Shown here: positions 9,311-19,192 of the stretch, piece after piece
How the letters are laid out: every line of letters begins with the position of its first letter
Position numbering within the stretch: position 1 is the first letter of the stretch
From: Symbiodinium sp. CCMP2592
Taxonomy: Eukaryota; Sar; Dinophyceae; Suessiales; Symbiodiniaceae
NCBI GenBank assembly: GCA_905221615.1
Contig: CAJNDT010006136.1
Location: 549,001 to 613,000, forward strand
DNA: 64,000 bases
Direction: 5' to 3'
Notes under the pieces: generated by a model
What the model saw: the letters and a program-made list of their open reading frames with translations, nothing else
The model's database searches: none
What the model was told of the DNA's origin: nothing
Made by a program: the position numbers and the translations under genes

Positions 9311-11741
9311 GTGCCGTAGTCGATCGGTCCATTGCCGAAACCCGAACGTCCCTCAGGCTCAATACTCTCACCTCCGCTTTGGTCTTTTCCGGTGAGCTGT
9401 CGCCCTCCTGGGGCGACTGCGAAGTGATCACCTGCTGGGCGGCCTGGAAGAGCGTCTCAAGTGTCCACGGCGTGCCTTGCACAGGCACTGATCCTGCTGA
9501 GGTAGCTGTTGACATAGTAGCTAAACTCGGGGGAGGTTTCGTAGGTGGTGGTTGCGACTTATCCGGGCCGGGTCGTTGTCCTGGCTTGCCTATATTGCAG
9601 TCTCGGGCACGGTGGCTTTCGCTCCCGCACTTTAGGCATTTGCGGGACCTCACGTCCTTGCCCATCCCGCTCATAGAGTGGCTGTAGACGCACCGATCTC
9701 CCCTTTTGCATCCACTCGGCTTTGCAAAGTATCTGCACAGCTCTTGGCTCTTTTCACGAACCTTCGGCCCTTTCGGAGAGGTAGTAGGCGACGTCCCATC
9801 CACTGCCCGCAAAGCCGCCCCCGTCGTAGGCAAAGATGTAGTCCGCTGGGAACCTACAATCGCCTCCAGCTCCGCCTGCAAATGCTTCTGATATCCGTGC
9901 ACTTGTTCCAGCGTAGGCTGCCCATCTAGCCGGTAGGTTGACCTCAACATGCTTGTTCTGAACGACGCGTCGGTCGATGCGCCAATCGGCTTGGCCGTAA
10001 GGGCCTGTAAGCCCCGACTCATCACCAAAGGATCTGGGGGAGTCATCCCCATCATCCGGCACCGACTCAACCATCGAGGCCAACTCCTGACCTCGGCGAG
10101 GACAGCTTCCGCACTCTCACCCACGAGGTAGTCCTGGGGTGACTGCAGCCGCTTCAACACTTCCTGTCTCTCGGCGGAACCTCCTGGTTGAAACCAAACA
10201 AACAGTCGGAACAACATAGCCGGGGCCCGCTGCGTCAGCTGCTGTGCCACCATGTCGCCCTTGATCTCCGGTGACATAGCTCCCAACAGCATTGTACACG
10301 CCCGCGCATTCATCCTGCTCCATGGGTCACCACAAAGTTCATCCATCCCTTCCGGGCTGATCGTCAGTCTCTCCAAATGAGAGGCGGCCAACCATCGACT
10401 GTAGGCTGCGCGAACCACCATCAGCACTGCATTCCACCACTGGCCAGACTTCTCGCTGACATCCGTCATCGCCGTAGTTGTAATCTCCAGCCAATCGTTG
10501 AAACGCAGCGATGCCTCCGCGCCTCCTTTGTGATCCGGAAGCTGGGTGAGGCTTGTTGTTCCAGCCTTCAGGGCCTCTGCAGACCCCGCAGCTGTGCCCT
10601 TGGTCAGTGCCTGAGCCTGTAGCTGTTGGAGTTGCTGCATCCCTCGCGCTATCGCCTCTAGCATAGGAGATTCTGCTTGAGAGGCCTGTCCCTGTGGTGG
10701 TGGAGAAGGTGTGCGAGCTCTTCCGCCTCCCAGGAGCGATCGTAGAAGACCTCGAGGCTCGGGTGGATTGTCTGGACTGGACGACCTTCCTATCGCAGGA
10801 CCCGCGCTACCTTGATTGTTTCCAAGACTTGGCACAGGTAATGAAGGTTCTCGTAGTCCCCCACCATAGCCTACCTGACCACTAGGACCCAATGGACCCG
10901 AAGCAAGATCACCTAGTAGCCGGCCATGACCTGATTGTCCTCCGGAGCCTGATGGAGCTGAGACGGGATCACCTGATAGTCCACCGTGACCTGATTGCCC
11001 TCCGAAGCCTAAGTGAGCTGAAGCGGGATCACCTGATAGTCCGCCATGACCTGATTGCCCTCCGAAGCCTAAGGGAGCTGAAGCGAGATCGCCTGATAGT
11101 CCACCGCGACCTGATTGCCCTCCGAAGCCTAAGGGAGCTGAAGCGGGATCACTCGATAGCCCACAATGACCTGATTGTCCTTCGGGAACTGCCGGAGTAG
11201 ACAGATGTGGATATACCGGGGGCAACGTAGAAGCCGCCCGTATCGCATCCCGACTCCTTCGAACTTCATCCAACTCACGCTGCAACAGTTGGTTACGCCC
11301 CTCTGACTCTTCCAGCAATACACGAACCCCAGAAAGTTGTCTCTGCACTTCTTGCTGTATTGCTTCCGCAGGCACTGAGCTCGACGGTGGTGTACTCGGT
11401 CGTGGCAAGGTCAAAGGTCTCGTCCTCTGCGGGGATCTCAGTACAAAGGGCCTTCCGCCCGGAGGCGTCTCTCCGGTAAGTGGGCTCGGAGCCAGCTGAT
11501 CGTGGCCCAGTGCAAGGTACGAACCCAAACGACTCATCCATCGCGGCAATCCTTCCACGACACCCATCCAGTTGTTCTGGGTGGCCATTCCAGTTCCCCG
11601 TGAACGCGGGGTGAAGAAATCATAAGTAGCCGTCGTCTCCTCACCAGCCGCCGCTATTCCAGCTCCAGGTCTCCCACCCACATCAGGAATCGTTGGAGGC
11701 CTCATTGCCTCCACCTGGCCCTGCATGGCTGTGGTCTCCAT
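9303..11741 (-). CDS. R1 gag polyprotein
   Basis: 812 codons from an ATG 184 bp inside the 5' LTR to TGA at 9303-9305. The N-terminal half has a coiled-coil stretch and five or six 20-residue repeats ([20 protein letters not shown]). The central part ([20 protein letters not shown] ...) resembles the copia capsid region. The C-terminus has a CCCH finger ([20 protein letters not shown], near residue 670) and a CCHC knuckle ([14 protein letters not shown], near residue 700), which bind element RNA. It ends with CCC-TGA-C, a plausible +1 frameshift site into protease. It should form cytoplasmic particles. Confidence 0.85.
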   Translation of the reverse strand: METTAMQGQVEAMRPPTIPDVGGRPGAGIAAAGEETTATYDFFTPRSRGTGMATQNNWMGVVEGLPRWMSRLGSYLALGHDQLAPSPLTGETPPGGRPFVLRSPQRTRPLTLPRPSTPPSSSVPAEAIQQEVQRQLSGVRVLLEESEGRNQLLQRELDEVRRSRDAIRAASTLPPVYPHLSTPAVPEGQSGHCGLSSDPASAPLGFGGQSGRGGLSGDLASAPLGFGGQSGHGGLSGDPASAHLGFGGQSGHGGLSGDPVSAPSGSGGQSGHGRLLGDLASGPLGPSGQVGYGGGLREPSLPVPSLGNNQGSAGPAIGRSSSPDNPPEPRGLLRSLLGGGRARTPSPPPQGQASQAESPMLEAIARGMQQLQQLQAQALTKGTAAGSAEALKAGTTSLTQLPDHKGGAEASLRFNDWLEITTTAMTDVSEKSGQWWNAVLMVVRAAYSRWLAASHLERLTISPEGMDELCGDPWSRMNARACTMLLGAMSPEIKGDMVAQQLTQRAPAMLFRLFVWFQPGGSAERQEVLKRLQSPQDYLVGESAEAVLAEVRSWPRWLSRCRMMGMTPPDPLVMSRGLQALTAKPIGASTDASFRTSMLRSTYRLDGQPTLEQVHGYQKHLQAELEAIVGSQRTTSLPTTGAALRAVDGTSPTTSPKGPKVREKSQELCRYFAKPSGCKRGDRCVYSHSMSGMGKDVRSRKCLKCGSESHRARDCNIGKPGQRPGPDKSQPPPTKPPPSLATMSTATSAGSVPVQGTPWTLETLFQAAQQVITSQSPQEGDSSPEKTKAEVRVLSLRDVRVSAMDRSTTALP
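10880..11190 (-). repeat. 60-bp tandem repeats in R1 gag
   Basis: Five to six copies of a 60-bp unit (20 codons), about 85-90 percent alike and in frame. They form a Gly/Ser-rich spacer in Gag. Confidence 0.85.
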
Positions 11742-11895
11742 CGGAACCGGCGGAGCATCCAGGGGCTGAAACGCCTCGGGCTTGCCGGAGGCTCATGTCC
11801 AGCGCTCATTCCCTCCGCCCTCGGGGCTACATCACCGGTGGCTGCTCGTCCACCCATTCTGCCGCTTGGCTGCGGCCCATCTATGCCATTCAGTC

Positions 11896-11925
11896 GCGCA
11901 GTCGGCTGAGCTTGGGCTCATAACC
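11896..11925 (-). other. R1 primer-binding site (initiator Met tRNA anticodon arm)
   Basis: Directly inside the 5' LTR. The plus strand reads GAGCTTGGGCTCATAACC, which has the GGG stem, the CUCAUAA loop and the CC of an initiator-Met anticodon arm, with D-arm-like sequence before it. The element RNA would pair with the 5' half of the tRNA, as known for Drosophila copia. Confidence 0.75.
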
Positions 11926-12238
11926 TGCTGATGCTGCTGAGCATCATCCGAATTGTAGGTGGCCATGATTCAAACGCAGGGTCGCACCTATGACTTTTTC
12001 CGGCAAACAAACAACGTCACTGCAAAGTCTAAGCATGCTAAAATGTACAGGCTTGCATGCTTTGTTGCCTCTGCCACAGCACTTACAGGCTGTGCTATGC
12101 TGTAAAAGTGTACGATCGTCATAGCCCAAGGGGTGTTTCCGTAGCTTCCCTTGAGGTTTATACATGCGGACGGTTCGCACAAGCTGTCAAAATGTACATG
12201 CAAAGCGCAGCCAGCAACTGGATCATCCTGCATCAACA
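11926..12238 (-). repeat. R1 5' LTR
   Basis: 313 bp, same sequence as 2861-3173. It ends in CA at the primer-binding site, and its outer end abuts the duplicated AAACC. Confidence 0.93.
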
Positions 12239-12269
12239 AAACCCTAAACCCTAAACCCTAAACCCTAAA
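12239..12269 (+). repeat. CCCTAAA array interrupted by R1
   Basis: AAACC duplicate followed by four CCCTAAA units. With 2839-2860 it forms one original array into which R1 inserted. Confidence 0.88.
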
Positions 12270-12390
12270 CCAGGGTCCACTTCAATCCATAACCCCGACA
12301 CCCTTGGTTTGGGTGCATCCTGCAGCCGGTGTCGGCACCAACACCCCCATCAGTGGCACAATCCAGACCACCTTAAACCGCATAATATGG

Positions 12391-12487
12391 GAGCCCAAAT
12401 AATTACCAATCCTTTTTTCCGGGTTCCTTATCATAGTTCTATAGTATAACATACCCCAAAACCCTATTCTAGTTATCAAGGCCCCTT
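12391..12487. repeat. palindromic element, family PB (copy 2, diverged)
   Basis: Right arm CCCCAAAACCCTATTCTAGTT and GGCCCCTT match PB. The left arm (CCCAAATAATTACCAAT) is eroded. Confidence 0.5.
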
Positions 12488-12575
12488 ATATTGACCACAA
12501 CAGTTTAGGGTTTAGGGTCGAGGGTTTAGGGTTTAGGGTTTGGAGTTGAGCGTTGTGGGTCTAGGGTTTAGGGTT

Positions 12576-12668
12576 ATGTGCGAGGAATCCCCTGCTGCTC
12601 ATGGGATTCATCCTTCGATGCGTCTACAGCGAGGACTTCAGCCCCGCTTCGTTGTCATCTTCGTACAC
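12576..12668 (+). CDS. exon-like island (unknown host protein)
   Basis: Open and protein-like on the plus strand (MCEESPAAHGIHPSM, then RFVVIFV), bounded by telomere-like repeat on the left and palindrome PI on the right. No family is recognised and no splice sites are fixed. Confidence 0.3.
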
Positions 12669-12767
12669 GTAGTTGTCAAAATTAGGGTCCCTTTTTGGGT
12701 ACCCTAAATATTAGTGCCGTATTAGATTAGGAACCCAAAAAAGGACCCTAAGTTTTGACAACCACCC
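12669..12767. repeat. palindromic element, family PI (copy 1)
   Basis: Arms GTAGTTGTCAAAATTAGGG and the complement of GTTTTGACAACCACCC. The second copy at 52489 has the target duplication AAAT. The flanks here are GTAC and ATAC, an imperfect duplication. Confidence 0.75.
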
Positions 12768-12783
12768 ATACGGATTTGCCAGG

Positions 12784-13650
12784 TTTTACTCCTTACCCGA
12801 AACAGAAGATAAGCCGTCCAAATTGAACCCCAGGCCCTATAATTACTCCAAGCCCAAACACCTGCAACCTGAAAGTCTGCAGCTGTATGGCCTAGTTAAT
12901 GGGAACTGTGTGTTCCCGGCAGGCCCTTGTTATTTCGGATTACCAAATCCTTCACCCCTCAACTCTCAAACCCTACTCTCAGGGGTACTTAGAAACAACT
13001 TTTAATCTTTGGTCAGTGTAATTGCTAAGAGACAGCTGAAATTAGAAATTGTGGCTCGAGGTCTAAGTTCAGTATCGTGCCTCCTAAACTCCAAACCCTA
13101 GATTAAACCCTAACCTCACTAATTCAAAGGCCTGGGACCACCGTAGGGCCCTCAGAGACGTGTATGTACAGGGTTTGGGGTTTATAGAGTTCATGTATAG
13201 GGTTTCTGGGTTTTCAGGGTCTTACCAATTTTATGACGTATATTGTATATAGGCATAGATAATAAGGTGTACGGGGTTTACAGAGTTTATAGGTAGTATA
13301 GGGTTATGAGTTACAAGGGTTTGGGGTTTAGGGTCCCTCACATAACCTTCAGGCCTCGGGGTTGTGTCCGTAGGGTTTTTGGGCTGGGTTCAGAGCTCAA
13401 TTGAAGATCCCTGTGCGTACGCTGTCTCAGGGATATAGCACGTTGCAGAAGGGCCAGAATTTTAAAACAGGCTCCAGTCCTGTAGTCGTTCTTCATAGCG
13501 CCAATATGAGTAAAGAGCGGATTCTGAAGCCCTACAGTACATGCTAAAGATGATTAATGCCCCTATATTATAGTACCCTTATAGATCCCTTACAGTAAAC
13601 CCTTAAAGACCCCTTAAAAAAGGCCCTGAATCCCTAAAACACCACCTCGA
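12784..13650 (+). other. mosaic stretch with two weak coding islands
   Basis: 12784-12910 is open on plus (FYSLPETEDKPSKLN, then QLYGLVNGNCVF) and 13475-13540 reads VVVLHSANMSKERIL. The rest is TTTAGGG/CCCTAAA words and low-complexity sequence. Both islands may be exons; evidence is only an unbroken, protein-like frame. Confidence 0.25.
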
Positions 13651-13815
13651 AAGCCTTCGAAGGATCAAAGATGCCATGCTGTGGACATTTTTGAAAGCGT
13701 CGATAAGATGTATGCCTGCAGCCTTGGCGGCAAAACGTCGGGAAGGTAGTCGCGGATCCTTTGAAGGATTTTATGAAGGATGGCGCCCCAAAGCAATATC
13801 TTGACATGTTCGGGG
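13651..13815 (+). CDS. exon-like island(s) (unknown host protein)
   Basis: Two adjacent plus-strand frames look coding: KPSKDQRCHAVDIFESVDKM, then after a frame change near 13750 DPLKDFMKDGAPKQYLDMFG. There may be two exons with a very short intron, or one exon with a lost base. Confidence 0.35.
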
Positions 13816-13914
13816 TTAGGATAGAGCGTTGTTCAACGTTTCCATCCTTTACTCTAATCCCAAGGCTCTAGGCCCTTAATCCTGAAACCCTACACGCCAA
13901 TCCTTACTTGGAGG

Positions 13915-14110
13915 GTCGGGGGACTTAGTAACTGGTTATTTTAGGGACTTAGAAGTACCATAACCCCAATTAGGGTCCCTTTTAGGGTACTTATAGGTCT
14001 ACTTACTACCTACTTACTAAGTCCCTGAACCCTAAACCCTAAACCCTATACTACCCCTATAGAGCCCTTTAAAGAACTACTTACTAAGTCCCCTAAAGAC
14101 CCTCCAAGTA
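13915..14110. repeat. palindromic element PA with internal insertion (copy 3)
   Basis: PA arms with TA flanks. The right arm holds an extra CCCTAAA-containing module ending CCCTATAGAGCCCTTTAAAG, the complement of the module in copy 2. Confidence 0.8.
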
Positions 14111-14115
14111 TCCGG

Positions 14116-14190
14116 TTTGGAGCACTGACTGGAGGTTCCTGGCTCGTACTTCCATCACGCTGTGACGAACTTGCTTTCCTTACTAATAAT
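14116..14190 (+). CDS. exon-like island after PA element
   Basis: Plus-strand frame FGALTGGSWLVLPSRCDEL then AFLTNN and a stop, starting a few bases after the PA palindrome. No family is recognised. Confidence 0.3.
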
Positions 14191-14230
14191 TAGGGTTTAG
14201 GGTTTAGGGTTTAGGGTTTAGGGTTTAGGG
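14189..14230 (-). repeat. TTTAGGG array
   Basis: Five perfect TTTAGGG units with the G-rich strand on plus. Confidence 0.9.
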
Positions 14231-14428
14231 ACTTACTTCTTAGTAGCTGTGTAGGCGACGTTTTACCCTTTCGGGTCTATTTAACCCTACCATACTTAAG
14301 TAGGCTAACTGTCACTACGAGGGTTTCTGTGGCTGGAGCACCACGGGGGGTTGTCCAGGCCACAGAAACTGGCGGTGCCTTGTTGTTAAATGGCTTGGGA
14401 ACTTAGCAACAAAGTTGTAGCAACTTTC

Positions 14429-14509
14429 GCCTTAGGCTTCGGAGGGTTCAACATCCAGGGATGGGTAGGATTCTGCATTATGGATGGAGATGGGGCTGCT
14501 GAATATTGA
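14429..14509 (+). CDS. exon-like island ending at a PJ element
   Basis: ALGFGGFNIQGWVGFCIMDG then DGAAEY reads open up to the first base of the PJ element at 14510. Joining across PJ (to TTTCGGTGGC) would continue the frame as EYFGGFLG. This is consistent with PJ lying inside a coding exon. Confidence 0.4.
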   Translation, partial: ALGFGGFNIQGWVGFCIMDGDGAAEY

Positions 14510-14625
14510 CTTAGATCCCCAATACCCAACCTTTAAACTTTTCAGGCTCTTATAGTTTAGTCGGAACCGGAAAGGAAAGCCGGAAAGTTTAACCTTTTAC
14601 TTCTGTGGCTTATTAGGGGAGTAAG
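14510..14625. repeat. short interspersed element, family PJ (copy 3)
   Basis: Starts CTTAGATCCCCAATACCC and ends TTAGGGGAGTAAG. The last ~20 bp (GGGGGAGTAAGAT) are repeated once more to 14651, as if a second PJ end had been added. Confidence 0.75.
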
Positions 14626-14766
14626 ATTTCGGTGGCTTCTTGGGGGAGTAAGATGAGGTCTGAATAACTACCACCAGTACTATTCCCTTATCGCTGCCTT
14701 ATAACTATACTTAACCTGCCCAAAAAACCTTGATTAGATTCTAGGGCCCTTATATCATAGAACCCT

Positions 14767-14893
14767 TTGAGAAGCCATTACAGCAACCCATACAGAAAGT
14801 CTGATGGAGCCCATGAGAGGGCCTCATATTCAGAGCCTGGTCTTTTTCCGCAATCCATGATCCACAACAGCATAAGGTCTGGCATATGCTTCA
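14767..14893 (+). CDS. exon-like island (unknown host protein)
   Basis: GAHERASYSEPGLFPQSMIH then NSIRSGICF is open on plus and then runs into TTTAGGG-rich sequence. No domain is recognised. Confidence 0.3.
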
Positions 14894-15266
14894 GGGTGTT
14901 AGGGTTTACGCAAAGTTTGGGGTCTTTGGTTTACGGTCTAAGTTTGGGGTTTAGTGTTTTCGGCCGAGGGTTTAAGGCTTTTGGTTTGGGCTGTGGGCTT
15001 TCCGGTTTATAGGGTTTAGGGCTCAGGGTTTAGGGGTTTAGGGTTTTGGGTTTAGGGTGCAGTATAGGCCTAGGGGCCGCAAAAATTGGGTGCGTAGGGA
15101 GTCTGATGGTTTCGGGTTTAGGTTGCATATAACCATAGACGGAACTCTACAACCCTCTCTAAAGCAACCAGCGCACCCCAAACTCCAAACCCCGTGACCC
15201 TAAGCCCTAAACTGTCAACCGTCAACCCCCAACCCGAACGCCTACTAAACCGTCAGCCGTCTGAAA
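14894..15266. other. TTTAGGG-rich spacer, no gene seen
   Basis: Dense but irregular TTTAGGG/TTTGGGG words to about 15060, then unremarkable sequence. Probably intron or intergenic. Confidence 0.4.
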
Positions 15267-15267
15267 C

Positions 15268-15384
15268 TCGAAAGGCATCCCAAAGGCGGATGCTACTGCA
15301 CAGGGCGCCGACGCTGACCTGTGGGCAGGGTTTCTTGGTGAAGCTTCGGGTTCTCATTACATGCGCTATGACGTTAATCTAAGG
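15268..15384 (+). CDS. exon-like island (unknown host protein)
   Basis: SKGIPKADATAQGADADLWA then GFLGEASGSHYMRYDVNL, one of the most protein-like frames in the mosaic. It ends at CTAAG|GATACT, a possible GA-type donor of the relaxed kind known in dinoflagellates. Confidence 0.42.
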
Positions 15385-15679
15385 ATACTGTAGGGTTACT
15401 ATAAGGTTTGAGGGCCTTGGGTTTTAAGGTTTAAGGGCCCCGGGTTTAGGGTGAAGAGCTGTGGATCTAGCGTTTAGAGTTAAGACTGGGGCTTCGGCCC
15501 CTATGAGTTGCGGGCTTAGGGTGTAACTTGGGTTGAGAGTTAAGACTTGAGGGTTTAGAGCATAGGGTTGAAGAAGGGTTCAGAGTTGAGGGTTTGGGAT
15601 CCCTAACCCATGAACCCCAGATCTTCCATCAGGATTCTTAATAAGAAAGATTTCGGAATTCCCACTTGGGGAGGTCTGC

Positions 15680-15680
<1 letters not shown>

Positions 15681-15725
<45 letters not shown>
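15681..15725 (+). repeat. (TAG)15 microsatellite
   Basis: Uninterrupted TAG repeat. It produces the serine- or leucine-run reading frames seen on both strands, which are not genes. Confidence 0.95.
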
Positions 15726-15823
15726 CCCCTCATGGTCCCGGTATAGTTCTAGGTTAACGGGCCTAAACCGCAACCTCCCCTGCATTCGCCCTGAGCACCC
15801 AAATTCGCGTAGAGCCCTGAACC

Positions 15824-15939
15824 CTACCTATAGTCTCCGTTGTAGTTCCTTTTCTTGGTTAACCAAAAACTACATTGTAGGATCCCAAGCATAAAACTGG
15901 TTACCCCCAAAAAGGAACTACAATGGAGACTATAGGTAG
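15824..15939. repeat. palindromic element (CTACCTATAGTCTCC family)
   Basis: Arms CTACCTATAGTCTCCGTTGT and its near-complement at 15915-15939. A diverged relative lies at about 26680-26795. Confidence 0.7.
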
Positions 15940-16001
15940 ACCCTTATAGAAACCTTATAGGAACCTATAGTATACCCTTAACTCTGTAGCATCCTTTAAA
16001 G

Positions 16002-16137
16002 TACTTGGAGGGTCGGGGCACTTAGTAACTGGTTATTTTCGGGACTTAGAGGTACCTTAACCCCAATTAGGGTCCCTTTTAGGGTACTTATAAGTCTACT
16101 TACTACCTACTTACTAAGTCCCCCGACCCTCCAAGTA
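16002..16137. repeat. palindromic element PA (copy 4)
   Basis: Full PA palindrome with TA flanks and no internal insertion. Confidence 0.85.
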
Positions 16138-16212
16138 GCCCTTAAGGGCTCCTTTACATTGGAGGGTGCAGAAGAAGCTGACAGAAGGAGCTCGGCGAGC
16201 CCTGCTAACTAG

Positions 16213-16311
16213 GGTTGATGATATAAATCCTGCATTACCTGAAGGACCCTCGACTATGGGAATTATGGTATATTCCTTATTGTGGGGAATGCAGGATTTA
16301 TATCATCAACC
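16213..16311. repeat. palindromic element, family PC (copy 1)
   Basis: Arms GGTTGATGATATAAATCCTG and its complement. Further copies lie at 20830 and 31832. The right end runs into CCGTAG. Confidence 0.85.
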
Positions 16312-16411
16312 GTAGGGTCTTGGGCTTAGGGTTTAGGGCGTGCCTTGTGTGTTGGTCTTTAGGGGCCTGTAGGTAGAAGCGGGTTACATGGGATCTACAT
16401 GACAAGGTTTC

Positions 16412-16643
16412 TATGAGAAGGCTAGGCGTTCGACCGGCGGTGCTGCGTTTGACTTTTTTCCGTTTGATCCTTTAGCCTTTTGCCTGTTACTCATACGAAG
16501 CTCTAAACCAGCCGAAAGAAAACATCCAAGCCATCAAGGTTTCAGAAAGAGGCCGATGAGCTTGAGAAGCACCTAACGTGCGTGGAGCTGCTTCAGAAGC
16601 ACAAGATCAAGCTTTCCCTCAGCCACTGGGCTGCCGCTCTTTA
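16412..16643 (+). CDS. two exon-like islands (unknown host protein)
   Basis: 16412-16490 reads EKARRSTGGAAFDFFPFD then PLAFCLL. From about 16505 another frame reads SRKKTSKPSRFQKEADELEK then HLTCVELLQKHKIKLSLSHW and a stop at 16643. The second is lysine/leucine-rich and helical in pattern. They may be two exons or one with a frame error. Confidence 0.4.
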
Positions 16644-17432
16644 AGGTTGGGGGGTTTAGGTAGGGTTTCAGGTCTGGGGGTTTAGGTAGAGTGTAAAGTT
16701 TGGGGGTTTAGGTAGGGTTTAATATTAAGGGCTTGGGGGTTTCAGTTTCTGCTAGAAGTCTTAGTAGTTGGGTTCTTCAAGGGTTCTGTAAGGGCTGTTT
16801 GAGGGTTCTACAAAGGGTGCGGTTTGTGATTTGGGATTTGGGCATGTGCCGTGGTTGAAGGAATCCTTAAACCCTCAAATCCCTAAACCCTAAACCCTAA
16901 AGAAAGCCTTGGGAACCCGTTTAAGGAAGCCTTTTATGGAACCATTTTGAGGAACCTTATTAAAGGAACCCCTTAAGTGCTTCAGGGAAGCAGAATCCTC
17001 CCCAGTCGGCAGCCCTTAGCCTCAAAGTCAAGAGCCTCACAACCCTATCACACTTCTCTTAGGGGTACTTAGAAATACTTTTTTAATTTTTGGCCATTAT
17101 AATCCCTAAGAAGCAGCAGAAAAAATTGCTAGGGTTCTAAGTTCTGTCTGGTTCTTAGTACGGAATGGGGGCAAGGGATTATGGAGACTATTGCTGGGGA
17201 ATATGTAGGGACTACTCTAGGGATCCATTCCCCCATTCCCTATGTCCTTCCGTAGGCTGGCCCTAAACCCTGAAACCGAAGCTCCAAACCCTAAAACAAC
17301 AAAGACCTTGAGGCTCTTAAGCCTTGCAACATGGGTGGAACTCTCAGTAACAGTATCCCCGTAGCAACCTTATACAACTTTGTGACAGTATCATAATCTA
17401 CTCCCTATTCTAATGCCCTAAACCCTAAAACC
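16644..17432. other. spacer, no gene seen
   Basis: TTTAGG-type words, an inverted repeat near 17160-17266 (CGGAATGGGGG and complement), and short unassigned sequence. Confidence 0.4.
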
Positions 17433-17558
17433 ATCCGAAACACTGCAGCCCAGGCTTTGCAGATCTTCGAAGAGGCTGCAGCAACGAGAATCTTGCCGTT
17501 CACTGCATGTGGAATCTGCTCCTCGGACAGTTTTAGGCTGGCGCTTGGCTTCAGGATA
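17433..17558 (+). CDS. exon-like island (unknown host protein)
   Basis: TIRNTAAQALQIFEEAAATR then ILPFTACGICSSDSFRLALG: an amphipathic-helix-like open frame on plus, preceded by CCCTAAAA and followed by noncoding AT-rich sequence. Confidence 0.42.
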
Positions 17559-17729
17559 CTACAAGGGTTCCTATAAGGGTGTCTGAACAGGTATGAAAGG
17601 CTTCTGCAAGGAGTCGCTTTTTTCTGTGTTCCGTGGAGCTCATTTTGATTCCACACTACCCATAAGCCCCATAGTAGTGCCTTTTCCAAGCTATAGTCAA
17701 CATATACTATGCTTTCTATACTAGACAAC

Positions 17730-17737
17730 ATATGAGC

Positions 17738-17768
<31 letters not shown>

Positions 17769-17775
17769 CACATAT
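17730..17775. repeat. AT microsatellite
   Basis: TATATA runs in an AT-rich spacer (17690-17900) that has no coding signal. Confidence 0.85.
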
Positions 17776-18274
17776 TTTCTACAAACCCATACATTATCAT
17801 ATATTCTAACGTATCAAAAAAGTCATTAATGAACTAGGATATACTATAACATGCTGTCTATACAATACTATAGTACAGTAACTGTAATATACTACTGCAC
17901 TATCAGAGTGCCCCGAAGCCCAATTGCCCTGATGCTCCATGCAGTCGCAGCCTAAGTGTCATGCCCCGTAATTCTGGGCCGGCGACACTTAGCTTTAGGG
18001 TGTGGGGTTTAGGGTGTGGGGACCTGCTTAGGGCTTGGGGTTTCGGTTCTTTGCCAAGGCTTTAGGGTTCCGGTAGGATTCCCTCCCTGCCCCTACAAGC
18101 AACGGGAGCGGAACTCCCTCAATGCTCCGACCCGACCCATGTACGAAGCCAGCACTGGTGCGGCAACTGCAGCACCTGCTGCTGCTGGAGTTCCTTCCCA
18201 GCCCCATCCCGTTGCAACACGCACTGGTAGTGGTAGCAGACGCCGACGACGACGACGACTGCTACTTCTACTCC

Positions 18275-18275
<1 letters not shown>

Positions 18276-18316
<41 letters not shown>
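18276..18316 (+). repeat. (CTG)n microsatellite
   Basis: About 13 CTG units. The surrounding plus-strand frame (MYEASTGAATAAPAAAGVPS upstream) is alanine-rich and may be part of an exon, but the repeat alone generates long open frames on both strands. Confidence 0.9.
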
Positions 18317-18356
18317 ACTAGCATTACTGGCACTTCGACTGCTACTTCGGACGCTG

Positions 18357-18620
18357 GTGTCGTTGTCTTCCTCCCTGCTATATTTTTTCCGTACACACAT
18401 ACTCGTTTTCTTTATGTTAGCGGCTTTGATCACCATATTCCCCTTACAAGCTGCTTCAACCGGTAAGCTACCCAAGTCCTCTCGGATGAGGTTCCGGGTC
18501 CTCGGCACCCGCTACCGGCCAGCGGTCTTCTGGAGGGGCTTCCAGCAGGACAACGTGTCCAGTGTCCCAAATTCTAAACTCCTAGAATTCTTGACTTCTA
18601 CGCAGTCTTCAAAGACGTAA
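18357..18620 (+). CDS. exon-like frame with hydrophobic start (unknown)
   Basis: An 87-codon frame: hydrophobic segment ILVFFMLAALITIFPLQAAS, which resembles a signal peptide or membrane anchor, followed by basic, aromatic sequence (MRFRVLGTRYRPAVFWRGFQ). No family is recognised. The start codon is uncertain because the coding frame could enter from an upstream exon. Confidence 0.35.
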   Translation: MSLSSSLLYFFRTHILVFFMLAALITIFPLQAASTGKLPKSSRMRFRVLGTRYRPAVFWRGFQQDNVSSVPNSKLLEFLTSTQSSKT

Positions 18621-18671
18621 ACCCTCCACATTTAAACCATAGAACCTAAACAGTCTAAGGCCTGCACCCTT

Positions 18672-18786
18672 TCTGAAGCGCTGGTCGTTTGACATCGAAG
18701 CCGTCGTTCTTGAAAACCCAATGCTGCATGCTAAATCCGACAACTTGACCCATATGGTCTTATCGCTACTATCACTGAGGTTTCAT
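18672..18786 (+). CDS. exon-like island (unknown host protein)
   Basis: LKRWSFDIEAVVLENPMLHA then KSDNLTHMVLSLLSLRFHC, then a stop. The next island begins 27 bases later after a clear acceptor (TTTTTTCTCCACAG), so this may be the exon before it. Confidence 0.4.
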
Positions 18787-18812
18787 TGTTAGCCGTGTTT
18801 TTTCTCCACAGC

Positions 18813-18962
18813 TGTTGTCATCATGAGAATATTTAGCACTGCATTTGCCGCCGTCCTTGTCATCTTTGAGAGAGTATCCTTGCCCTCTGGCCGTTGCCAC
18901 CCTAAGTGTGTTCTGCCCAGCCGAGAGTTTCCAAACCCCATTCTGAGACCGCAGCGCTAGCC
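18813..18962 (+). CDS. exon-like island after canonical acceptor
   Basis: A polypyrimidine tract and CAG at 18800-18812 precede VVIMRIFSTAFAAVLVIFER then VSLPSGRCHPKCVLPSREF. The frame stops at about 18960. This is the clearest conventional 3' splice site among the islands. Confidence 0.42.
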
Positions 18963-19094
18963 GTCACTAACCCGCGCGTGTCTGCTTAATGTTTAGGTCT
19001 GCAGCCGGGGTTGAAGGTTTAGGGTTCAGGAATGGCTTACATACAATGAAGGGTTTAGGGAGTTTAGGGTTCAGGATTCAGGGTCATTGGGTTT

Positions 19095-19192
19095 GGTTCA
19101 GAGTTCGCAGGTTGTGGTGAGCCCAGCTTCCAAGAAATTAGGCGACAAGTGGAGAGGCGCTGCAACCCTGGCACTTACGGAAGACCCTAGGT
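19095..19192 (+). CDS. exon-like island (unknown host protein)
   Basis: FAGCGEPSFQEIRRQVERRC then NPGTYGRP, open on plus. It ends at CCCTAGG. No domain is recognised. Confidence 0.33.

Larger units (their letters stand above)
2861..12238 (-). mobile_element. R1: Ty1/copia LTR retrotransposon, complete but defective
   Basis: A 9378-bp element on the minus strand. It has 313-bp LTRs at both ends (TG...CA, apparently identical), a 5-bp target duplication AAACC, a primer-binding site, a polypurine tract, gag, and a pol in copia order (protease, integrase, RT, RNase H). Extra parts are an oxygenase-like domain between integrase and RT, a membrane-anchored C-terminal extension and a SAP-like motif. 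Pol is broken by a one-base loss near 7540, a deletion inside RT near 5392 and a frame change near 3715. Identical LTRs with a broken pol suggest recent insertion using enzymes supplied by another copy. Confidence 0.93.

Noticed and set aside
9379..9687. Plus-strand ORF of 102 codons over R1 gag
   Set aside because: Antisense shadow of the zinc-finger region, with no independent signal.
11896..11925. Partial tRNA gene
   Set aside because: Only D-arm and anticodon-arm-like sequence is present and it directly abuts the LTR. It is a primer-binding site, not a gene.
15603..15894. Serine-run and leucine-run ORFs on both strands
   Set aside because: Produced by the (TAG)15 microsatellite.
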